In this document: positions 49,177-57,439 of the stretch, in pieces
How the letters are laid out: every line of letters begins with the position of its first letter
Numbering within the stretch: position 1 is the first letter of the stretch
Assembly (NCBI GenBank): GCA_958496175.1
Contig: OY292279.1
Span: 868,001-932,000, forward strand
Origin: Sisyra terminalis
Taxonomy: Eukaryota > Arthropoda > Insecta > Neuroptera > Sisyridae
Direction of reading: 5' to 3'
Length of the DNA: 64,000 nucleotides
Position numbers and translations under genes: made by a program
The notes under the pieces: model-generated
Databases searched by the model: none
The model's input: only the letters and a program-made list of their open reading frames with translations
What the model was told of the DNA's origin: nothing

Positions 49177-49216
49177 TGAAAATCGTTCTGGTGACCATTT
49201 GATCAAAAGATTTAAT
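49177..49216. other. Palindrome loop
   Basis: About 40 bp that do not pair with the opposite arm lie between the inner GGAAAATTCCA and TGGAATTTTCC ends. A loop this short relative to 3.3-kb arms would favour hairpin or cruciform formation in single-stranded DNA or RNA. Confidence 0.8.
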
Positions 49217-49335
49217 TGGAATTTTCCGGCAAAATTTTAACCTTAGGAGCTCCATGTTACGATCGGAAAAGATGTATGACCGCATTGGAAATTTTTTAGG
49301 TCCTTGATCCTTTTTTTCAAGAAAACAAATTTGTA
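49217..49335 (-). repeat. Module core without tRNA-like part, inner right arm
   Basis: This is the mirror copy of the inner left core. On the minus strand it reads AAAAAAGGATCAAGGACCT, ACATGGAGCTCCTAAGGTT and GCCGGAAAATTCC. It ends exactly where pairing with the left arm ends. Confidence 0.65.
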
Positions 49336-49456
49336 TTTAAATAGCATTAGCTAGCACAATAGGTGAATTTTAAATATCGAAAAAACCATTAACGATATCG
49401 AAATCTTTTGGTTTTATTGGATTTTTGTTTCGATCGTAACGTAATATAGCTATGGT

Positions 49457-49729
49457 GTGAATTTCATCGAGAAATTCGACAAAAATTTTTTTGAAAAAAA
49501 TCGACGTACATTTGGTCGACGAAATAAAATTTCACAGGAGTGGAAAAAAAAAGTTTTTTCCCTTATGCTTTTCCGGGACCAAATTTACACCATCGATAGA
49601 GTAATTCAAGAGCTATCGAATGAGCCTACTATCGTTATCCTACGATCGATAGTTATCGCTACAAATGGCTTTAAAGTTGGAAAAAGTGAAAAAAAACGCC
49701 AATTTAGGCCTACTTTTGGGATTTTTTAG
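49457..49729 (+). CDS. Hypothetical 90-codon frame, right arm (mirror of the 150-codon frame)
   Basis: It begins MNFIEKFDKNFFEKNRRTFG and stops at a TAG at 49,727-49,729, where the left-arm copy continues for 60 more codons. It contains YTIDRVIQ and VIATNGFKVGKSEKKRQFRP. There is no recognised family. It is listed only because the frame is shared by the two arms. Confidence 0.15.
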   Translation: MNFIEKFDKNFFEKNRRTFGRRNKISQEWKKKVFSLMLFRDQIYTIDRVIQELSNEPTIVILRSIVIATNGFKVGKSEKKRQFRPTFGIF

Positions 49730-49856
49730 AAAACCGGCCAAAAAATTTTTCGCCAAAAAATGAAAAATTATATAATTAAAAATTATATTTAGGCTTTTCG
49801 GAGCGTAACTAAGCCATTCCCGAAATCCCATTTCACTAAATTCGACAATTCGAGGT

Positions 49857-49876
49857 CCCCCCCCAAAAAAAAAAAA
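49857..49876 (-). repeat. C8A12 homopolymer tract, right arm
   Basis: This is the mirror of the T11G9 tract in the left arm. It lies next to GAGGTC on the outer side and marks the same position in the palindrome. Confidence 0.9.
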
Positions 49877-49985
49877 CGAAAAAATTGACTTCAGGATATG
49901 TTTTTTAGGCCTCCCGTGACGTAACTAAGCCATTCTCCGAATCCTACTTCCCGAAAATTCGTTCATTTTTCGAATTTTTCGGGAA

Positions 49986-50046
49986 TGACGTCATTGGGTG
50001 GTGACGTATGTGTGAAGTCATATATATATGAAAATGAGTGACGTCA
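49986..50046. promoter_or_regulatory. CRE-like cluster, right arm (partly mutated)
   Basis: Perfect TGACGTCA octamers lie at 49,986-49,993 and 50,039-50,046. The middle site of the left arm is TGAAGTCA here (50,013-50,020). One of three sites has thus decayed, which argues against strong selection on the full cluster in both arms. Confidence 0.4.
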
Positions 50047-50234
50047 CAAAACCATTGAGCAAAAATAAAATGATAAATATATTGCATCATCGATCGATCG
50101 ATCATTTCCAACCCCCAAAAGGCTGGAACTGTTCGATCGAATATTTCGATGATACAATGTCTGGAATGAGGAATTAATGTTAATTAGATATATTATAAGC
50201 TGTAAGGAAAAGAAATCAATTATTAGAAAATATA

Positions 50235-50510
50235 AAAATCCGGGACCAATCGGGATGCGAACCAGGGACCTCGACTCCGAACAACAGCAACGGCGACCAA
50301 GACGACTCGGCTATCAGATGATATATGTAAATGACCTTAAAACTCATACATAAACAATTCTTATGAGATTTTTGGAAAATTGAAAAAATATTTCGATCGA
50401 AGGAGTTGGAATTTTCCAAAAACCTTATAACCATAGCTGCTCCATGTTAAAGTTGGAAAATTTTACTAAAAACATTGCAACATTTTAAGGTCCTTGATCC
50501 TATTTGTCGA
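50235..50510 (-). ncRNA. SINE-like module with tRNA-like Pol III promoter, right arm
   Basis: This is the mirror copy on the minus strand. The A box (TAGCCGAGTCG) is at 50,313-50,303 and the B box (GGTTCGCATCC) at 50,263-50,253, with the same 50-bp spacing, T5 just downstream, and the same upstream core (CATGGAGCAGCTATGGTT near 50,430). The tRNA-like part is essentially unchanged between arms, which may reflect recent palindrome formation, gene conversion or selection. Confidence 0.6.
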
Positions 50511-50670
50511 CAAAAACCAATTTGTATTTCAAAAGAGTTTCTTCAGAAAATTAAAATTTATATATAATGAAAAATCGATAAGGACTTCAAAAAGTTGAGA
50601 TATTTTTCGATATTGGCTTTATCGAATTATTCGATAATCTATCGAATAATATTGAACTTACCTTACTTAC

Positions 50671-50711
50671 CTCTTCGTTGCATTATCTTAACTTTTCTTT
50701 GTATCTTAACT
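50671..50711 (-). other. 41-bp mini-exon-like segment, right arm
   Basis: This is the mirror copy of the left-arm segment, with the same length and the same TTTCAG acceptor and GTAAGT donor motifs on the minus strand. It lies in one of the best-conserved stretches of the palindrome. Confidence 0.25.
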
Positions 50712-50973
50712 CTGAAATATAAAATTCAAGAGGATTGGTGCGGAAAAACGAATTGAAAAAATATATTCAATTAAAATAAATTTATTAATATTAAATATCA
50801 ATTCAGTTTATAATAAATTACAATATTATTTTCTCCATTATTACAATAGTTTATATAATTTATGTAAAAGTATCAATTATTATAATCATATAGAAATATA
50901 AAGTTAATACAATTTTCTTGATTTTTCAGATATTTTCACTATTTATCACTTAAACCACTTTATCACTTCACAT

Positions 50974-51187
50974 TCACTGAATTATTAAAACACAATTTAC
51001 AGCACAGATTGTTGTAGTAAATCCATTAGTGATCTTCTTGGTAGATATCAATTGTGGAAATGATATCCCACAGGAATTTGCTTGATGATCCTCCAACGAT
51101 CCACATTTATTCCTCAAACGTCCATTTGGAAATGATGAACATCTCAACTCCAATGAATAATTCCCCGTTGTCATCGGTCAGCTTCTT
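50974..51187 (-). pseudogene. Exon-like segment 2, right arm
   Basis: On the minus strand it starts after TTCCAG at 51,188. One frame gives KKLTDDNGELFIGVEMFIIS then KWTFEE and a stop. Another gives a 66-codon frame starting at 51,174 and ending LISTKKITNGFTTTICAVN then CVLIIQ. Differences between arms in the first frame include both silent and amino-acid-changing ones, so there is no clear evidence of selection. It is possibly the last exon of a decayed gene. Confidence 0.3.
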
Positions 51188-51263
51188 CTGGAACGAAAAG
51201 ATCAATAAATAATCAAAAATCAATAATAAAATATTTGGAGGTCTCAAAAGTACAGCGACTTAC

Positions 51264-51345
51264 CAATCATTTATCTCCCAAAATGATGATACTTTCTTCA
51301 GCGCAAAAACAATATCTTGGTCCTTAGTTTCTTGGTAATTTGGAT
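51264..51345 (-). other. Exon-like segment 1, right arm
   Basis: This mirrors the left-arm segment: acceptor-like TTTTTACAG precedes it on the minus strand and GATTG|GTAAGT follows. One frame is open throughout and reads DPNYQETKDQDIVFALKKV then SSFWEIND, followed by a stop whether or not the putative intron is removed. It is 7 bp shorter than the left copy. Family unknown. Confidence 0.35.
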
Positions 51346-51527
51346 CTGTAAAAATATATTTCATTAATATTTAAACAAACTATACTTTCTAGGGACATTA
51401 ACTTGAATACTGGGGAACATATGGCGCAGCCCATTTACATATTTTCCATAATGAAACAATGGTTGCTAAACTTCTGCATTTAATAACAAAGTTGCAAGAT
51501 TGCTTTTTCTGATAAGGGCTGTTTTTT

Positions 51528-51642
51528 CAAAGTTTCAAAAAGGACAATTTTCAAGTACATAAAAAGGATATAAGAGATGGTTTTCTTTCGTAGAAAATTG
51601 CTGCCATTTAAAACTGAATCATTCTTAACTGTATTGCAAAAA
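51528..51642 (+). repeat. 338-bp-satellite-related segment inside the right arm
   Basis: This is the mirror copy of the segment in the left arm and faces the same way as the main satellite array to the right. The block CAAAGTTTCAAAAAGGACAA is near-identical to the array monomer. Outside the 115 bp the resemblance ends. Confidence 0.78.
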
Positions 51643-51837
51643 TCAGCTCTCCATGAGGAGGACTTTCAATAACAACCATGGTTAAGGTTGCTTTTATTCC
51701 TAATTCGGTGATCAAAACCTGATCTTTTATTATCTTCCTGTTTATCCCGTGGATTGAGATATTCTTCTGATATTCACAATACTTAAGCTGCACTCCCAGT
51801 GGCTTACATTTGCAGATTATTTGATTAGATTCTTCTC
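51608..51837 (-). pseudogene. Reading-frame remnant, right arm copy (~75 codons)
   Basis: The minus-strand frame is open from about 51,837 to a stop at 51,608. An internal ATG at 51,793 would give 61 codons. It reads LKYCEYQKNISIHGINRK, then IKDQVLITELGIKATLTMVV, then IESPPHGELIFAIQ. The last ten residues overlap the satellite-related segment. There is no strong start context, signal peptide or known motif. The frame is open here and stopped in the left arm, so either the left copy decayed or the frame was never selected. Function is unknown. Confidence 0.3.
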
Positions 51838-52463
51838 TGAATGAATTATTTTTAAATATATTTTAAAAATTCATTTTTGTCGTTCATTAGTTAGTTAAAC
51901 GTTGGAAAATATCTACAAAAGTAACAGAAAGTACTTATAACCTCATATAAACATTGCGCCCATACCGACAATTTTACAGTAAATATTACCTGTTTCACAT
52001 TTATTTATTCGATTTTGATTTTATGAAGTTAAAATGTAACATTGGCCATCTGATCAAACAACCATAACATTAAATATTAAATTTATTTGGATAAACTAAA
52101 GTCAATTATGAACTAATAACTTTCAAAAATTAGCTGTCGCATTGACATGTATCGTATCTCCACCTATGCTAGAACGTGTGAACTCTTGACATGTATGTCA
52201 ATTGAACCACCTTAAGTTTTTAGTGCCACCTGTGAGTCAGGTGGATGTACTCATAGCTTCCAACAAAATACGAATCGCATTTTGGCGTTGTCTTAATTCA
52301 AAATTCTAAACAATTCGAATTGTCAATACATAAGAAATGTTAGAAATAAGCAATAAATTTAAAAATTAAATATAATTACTTACTGCTTTTGATTTTTCAC
52401 ACATAAGAGATGAAATTGAGTAGGAAATTGAATATGAAATAAAGGCATGCCAATCGAAAACTT

Positions 52464-52522
52464 AAGTTCATCCGTACATGCTGGGCAAATTTTTCCGAAA
52501 ACCAAGCTCGTTTAAGGGATGA
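52464..52522 (+). repeat. 59-bp direct repeat, copy 1 (outer end of right arm)
   Basis: It starts AAGTTCATCCGTACATGC and ends TTTAAGGGATGA. The reverse complement is the outer end of the left arm near 45,846-45,908. A second copy in the same orientation lies 780 bp downstream. Confidence 0.85.
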
Positions 52523-53243
52523 CCGCGGCAATTTGGTGACGTTATGGCATTATTTCTAGACTTAAAAAAATATAAATAAATAATAAAAAAAAAATATGAC
52601 ATTTTCAAGGTTCGAACCCGGAGATTGTTGCTTTAGATTCTCTCAACATATCCACTCGGCTACAACTGCACGTGTTTGCATTAAATAAAAACTAATATAT
52701 AAATATTTCTCAGATCACAAAATTCAATTTTCTTTCGGGATCGAAATATTTGAAATTTTCCAAAACAAATTGAAACCATAGCTGCTCCATAATACTTCCG
52801 GAAAATGTGTCAATATACATAGTAACATTTTGATGTTTTTCCCCATTTTTTTCGATATTTAAAATTCTAAGAAACGGTAATGCATTGTTGTCGTATGAAC
52901 AAATATGTACTGCTCTTCTTTAAAGTAAATCAAAACCAACTATCAACTTTAAGAATTTAATTCCGCCAAAAGAAAACAAAATAAGTTTTCTCGTAAATTC
53001 CAATAAGATATTCAACTCTTTTGTTGTTGTTGTACTATATTTGTACAATAACATAGGAAATAATATGAGAAATATCGTGAAAAATCATATAGTTTGGTAG
53101 GCAATCTGCTTACACCAATGTACAAAAAAAATAAATGGTTGCATAAATGTTGCACTTAATAACATTTCTCGGGTAATTTTAGGGCTGCTTTATGGTTTAA
53201 TTTGTAATTTGTAAGGGTTATTTGAAATTTTTCATAAAAATAT
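52523..53243. other. Asymmetric insert between the 59-bp repeats
   Basis: About 720 bp have no counterpart on the left side of the palindrome. The insert contains the minus-strand SINE-like module with the T10 terminator. The remainder (about 52,880-53,243) is AT-rich with a short TTG run (TTGTTGTTGTTG near 53,020) and no coding or RNA signal that I can see. It is either an insertion with an accompanying duplication of the 59-bp end, or part of the original flank duplicated with it. Confidence 0.55.
52585..52870 (-). ncRNA. SINE-like module with A box, B box and T10 terminator, right flank
   Basis: On the minus strand the module has a core with ATGGAGCAGCTATGGTTTCAA and TTTTGGAAAATTTC, then about 100 bp, then a perfect A box (TAGCCGAGTGG, 52,662-52,652), a perfect B box (GGTTCGAACCT, 52,618-52,608) and T10 (52,594-52,585). 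Box spacing is 44 bp. The D-arm and T-arm core resemble a Leu/Ser-type tRNA, but stems are imperfect and no convincing anticodon arm forms. It has the same architecture as the modules in the palindrome arms but clearly different sequence, so it is another family member inserted outside the palindrome. Confidence 0.62.
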
Positions 53244-53302
53244 AAGTCCATCCGTACATGCTGTGCAAATTTTTCCGAAAACAAACCACATTTAAGGGAT
53301 GA
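53244..53302 (+). repeat. 59-bp direct repeat, copy 2
   Basis: It starts AAGTCCATCCGTACATGC and ends TTTAAGGGATGA, the same length as copy 1 with several base differences. Beyond it, GAAATCGACAATC and GTGGCAGAAGAAAT match the flank outside the left arm, so this copy, not copy 1, continues the mirror symmetry. Confidence 0.85.
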
Positions 53303-53569
53303 AATCGACAATCAAAGTGGCAGAAGAAATCAACAAACTTCAAGTGTTTGTAACGTCAAGGGATCAAATAAGGGATGGTTTTCGATAAAGATAAAGTTTC
53401 GGGTTCGTAACAATGTATTAAACGATAATATAACAATCTATTTCAAATTCGAGAAAAGAAAATTTTTCACCAAAATAAACCGTGGGTTAACCATCGTTAA
53501 TTTTTCACGAAAATCGTAAACTTTTTAAATAAATTATTAAACAATGTCCTTACGTGAGGAGTGGAGTGA
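53303..53569. other. Right flank between palindrome-related sequence and the 338-bp array
   Basis: The first 40 bp or so match the left outer flank (GTGGCAGAAG...). The middle, with CAAATAAGGGATGGTTTTCG near 53,370, loosely resembles the AAGGGATGTTTTCC part of the 338-bp monomer and may be a very degenerate unit. No gene is seen. Confidence 0.4.
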
Positions 53570-56083
53570 AAATTTTTTTATCCTGAGTGCAAAAGGACAA
53601 CCGCAATATCGTTTCAAACTTTCAAAAAGGACAATTTTCTAATGCATAAAAAGGACATAAGGGATGTTTTCCTCACTAAATTAAAGTTGAATATTATAAA
53701 CTAAACCATTCTTAACCACTATGCAATAAATAAAAAGCATTTGTTACGTACATCTTTGGAAAATTGAAACTGGAAATTAAATTGATGAAAGTCTATGCGA
53801 AAAAATTCGACTGATATTGGGTCACTTAAAGAAGGTGACTTTTCATTATGAGGTCTAGTTTTCTCAACGGATTTTGAATTAAGGCTATCAAGTGAAATAT
53901 AATAGGAAAACAATTTTGTCCTGTGTGCCAAAAGACACCCGCAATATCGTTTCAAACTTTCAAAAAGGACAATTTTCTAATGCATAAAAAGGACATAAGG
54001 GATGTTTTCCTCACTAAATTAAAGTTGAATATTATAAACTAAACCATTCTTAACCACTATGCAAAAAATAAAAAGCATTTGTTACGTATATCTTTGGAAA
54101 ATTGAAACTGGAAATTAAGTTGTTGAAAGTCTAAGCGAAAAAATTCGACTGATATTGGGTCACTTAAAGAAGGTGACTTTTCATTATGAGGTCTAGTTTT
54201 CTCAACGGATTTTGAATTAAGGCTATCAAGTGATATATAATAGGAAAAAAATTTTGTCCTGTGTGCCAAAAGACACCCGCAATATCGTTTCAAACTTTCA
54301 AAAAGGACAATTTTCTAATGCATAAAAAGGACATAAGGGATGTTTTCCTCACTAAATTAAAGTTGAATATAATCAACTAAACCATTCTTAACCACTATGG
54401 AAAAAAGAAAAACATTTGTTTCGTATATCTTTGGAAAATTGAAACTGGAAATTAAATTGTTGAAAGTCTAAGCGAAAAAATTCGACTGATATTGGGTCAC
54501 TTAAAGAAGGTGACTTTTCATTATGAGGTCTAGTTTTCTCAACGGATTTTGAATTAAGGCTATCAAGTGAAATATAATAGGAAAACAATTTTGTCCTGTG
54601 TGCCAAAAGACACCCGCAATATCGTTTCAAACTTTCAAAAAGGACAATTTTTTAATGCATAAAAAGGACATAAGGGATGTTTTCCTCACTAAATTAAAGT
54701 TGAATATTATAAACTAAACCATTCTTAACCACTATGCAAAAAATAAAAAGCATTTGTTACGTATATCTTTGGAAAATTGAAACTGGAAATTAAATTGTTG
54801 AAAGTCTATGCGAAAAAATTCGACTGATATTGGGTCATTTAAAGAAGGTGACTTTTCATTATGAGGTCTAGTTTTCTCAACGGATTTTGAATATGGCTAT
54901 CAAGTGAAATATAATAGGAAAACAATTTTGTCCTGTGTGCCAAAAGACACCCGCAATATCGTTCCAAACTTTCAAAAAGGACAATTTTCTAATGCATAAA
55001 AAGGACATAAGGGATGTTTTCCTCACTAAATTAAAGTTGAATATTATAAACTAAACCATTCTTAACCACTATGCAAAAAATAAAAAGCATTTGTTACGTA
55101 TATCATTGGAAAATTGAAACTGGAAATTAAATTGTTGAAAGTCTAAGCGAAAAAATTCGACTGATATTGGGTCACTTAAAGAAGGTGACTTTTCATTATG
55201 AGGTCTAGTTTTCTCAACGGATTTTGAATTAAGGCTATCAAGTGAAATATAATCGGAAAAAAATTTTGTCCTGTGTGCCAAAAGACACCCGCAATATCGT
55301 TTCAAACTTTCAAAAAGGACAATTTTCTAATGCATAAAAAGGACATAAGGGATGTTTTCCTTCACTAAATTAAAGTTGAATATTATAAACTAAACCATTC
55401 TTAATTACTATGCAAAAAATAAAAAGCATTTGTTACGTATATCTTTGGAAAATTAAAACTGGAAATTAAATTGATGAAAGTCTATGCGAAAAAATTCGAC
55501 TGATATTGGGTCATTTAACGAAGGTGACTTTTCATTATGAGGTCTAGTTTTTACAACGGAGTCTGAATTAAGGCTATCAAGTGAAATATAATAGGAAAAC
55601 AATTTTGTCCTGTGTGCCAAAAGCCACCCGCAATATCGTTTCAAACTTTCAAAAAGGACAATTTTCTAATGCATAAAAAGGACATAAGGGATGTTTTCCT
55701 CACTAAATTAAAGTTGAATATTATAAACTAAACCATTCTTAACCACTATGCAAAAAATAAAAAGCATTTGTTACGTATATCTTTGGAAAATTGAAACTGG
55801 AAATTAAATTGTTGAAAGTCTATGCGAAAAAATTCGACTGATATTGGGTCATTTAAAGAAGGTGACTTTTCATTATGAGGTCTAGTTTTCTCAACGGATT
55901 CTGAATTAAGGCTATCAAGTGAAATATAATAGGAAAACAATTTTGTCCTGTGTGCCAAAAGACACCCGCAATATCGTTTCAAACTTTCAAAAAGGACAAT
56001 TTCCTAATGCATAAAAAGGACATAAGGGATGTTTTCCTCACTAAATTAAAGTTGAATATTATAAACTAAACCATTCTTAACCA

Positions 56084-57439
56084 CTATGCAAAAAATAAAA
56101 AGCATTTGTTACGTATATCTTTGGAAAATTGAAACTGGAAATTAAATTGTTGAAAGTCTAAGCGAAAAAATTCGACTGATATTGGGTCACTTAAAGAAGG
56201 TGACTTTTCATTATGAGTTCTAGTTTTCTCAACGGATTTTGAATTAAGGCTATCAAGTGAAATATAATAGAAAAAAAAATTTGTCCTGTGTGCCAAAAGA
56301 CACCCGCAATATCGTTTCAAACTTTCAAAAAGGACCATTTTCTAATGCATAAAAAGGACATAAGGGATGTTTTCCTTCACTAAATTAAAGTTGAATATTA
56401 TAAACTATACCATTCTTAACCACTATGCAAAAAATAAAAAGCATTTGTTACGTATATCTTTGGAAAATTGAAACTGGAAATTAAATTGATGAAAGTCTAT
56501 GCGAAAAAATTCGACTGATATTGGATCATTTAACGAAGGTGACTTTTCATTTTGAGGTCTAGTTTTCTCAACGGATTCTGAATTAAGGCTATCAAGTGAA
56601 ATATAATAGGAAAACAATTTTGTCCTGTGTGCCCAAAGACACCCGCAATATCGTTTCAAACTTTCAAAAAGGACAATTTTCTAATGCATAAAAAGGACAT
56701 AAGGGATGTTTTCCTTCACTAAATTAAAGTAGAAAATTATAAACTAAACCATTCTTAACCACTATGCAAAAAATAAAAAGCATTTGTTACGTATATCTTT
56801 GGAAAATTGAAACTGGAAATTAAATTGATGAAAGTCTATGCGAAAAAATTCGACTGATATTGGGTTACTTAAAGAAGGTGACTTTTCATTATGAGTTCTA
56901 GTTTTCTCAACGGATTTTGAATTAAGGCTATCAAGTGAAATATAATAGAAAAAAAAATTTGTCCTGTGTGCCAAAAGACACCCGCAATATCGTTTCAAAC
57001 TTTAAAAAAGGACCATTTTCTAATGCATAAAAAGGACATAAGGGATGTTTTCCTTCACTAAATTAAAGTTGAATATTATAAACTAATCCATTCTTAACCA
57101 CTATGCAAAAAATAAAAAGCATTTGTTACGTATATCTTTGGAAAATTGAAACTGGAAATTAAATTGATGAAAGTCTATGCGAAAAAATTCGACTGATATT
57201 GGGTCATTTAACGAAGGTGACTTTTCATTTTGAGGTCTAGTTTTCTCAACGGATTCTGAATTAAGGCTAACAAGTGAAATATAATAGGATAACAATTTTG
57301 TCCTGGGTGCCCAAAGACACCCGCAATATCGTTTCAAACTTTCAAAAAGGACAATTTTCTAATGCATAAAAAGGACATAAGGGATGTTTTCCTTCACTAA
57401 ATTTAAGTAGAAAATTATAAACTAAACCATTCTTAACCA
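56084..57439 (+). repeat. Dimeric higher-order repeat in the 338-bp array (copy set 1)
   Basis: Monomers alternate between two types. One has ATGAGTTCTAG and AATAGAAAAAAAAATTTG (about 56,084 and 56,762); the other has TTTTGAGGTCTAG and GTGCCCAAAGACACC (about 56,423 and 57,101). The dimer period is about 678 bp. Small private changes separate the copies. Confidence 0.75.

Larger units (their letters stand above)
45846..52523. repeat. Giant palindrome (inverted repeat, ~3.3-kb arms, ~40-bp loop)
   Basis: Sequence from 45,846 to 49,176 reappears as its reverse complement from 52,523 down to 49,217. Anchor pairs include TCATCCCTTAAACGAGC (45,847) with GCTCGTTTAAGGGATGA (52,506), AGGATCAAGG (49,082) with CCTTGATCCT (49,302), and GGAAAATTCCA (49,166) with TGGAATTTTCC (49,217). 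Stretches compared by eye agree at roughly nine bases in ten or better, with small indels. The loop is 49,177-49,216. It could be one foldback element or two copies of one element joined head to head. No transposase is recognisable in either arm. Confidence 0.93.
49217..52523 (-). repeat. Right arm of the palindrome
   Basis: This is the reverse complement of the left arm and carries the same parts in mirror order: core module, C8A12 tract (49,857-49,876), TGACGTCA cluster (two intact, two mutated), tRNA-like module (about 50,235-50,505), 41-bp mini-exon (50,671-50,711), exon-like segments (50.97-51.35 kb), satellite-related piece (51,528-51,642), reading-frame remnant (51.61-51.84 kb) and the CCACCT...AGGTGG inverted repeat near 52.23 kb. 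It keeps some frames that are broken in the left arm. For positions without a separate entry I see AT-rich sequence with nothing recognisable. Confidence 0.9.

Noticed and set aside
45846..52523. Autonomous DNA transposon with intact transposase
   Set aside because: No long frame, DDE/DDD-type pattern or other transposase signature is visible in the arms, and no clear target-site duplication was found at the outer ends.
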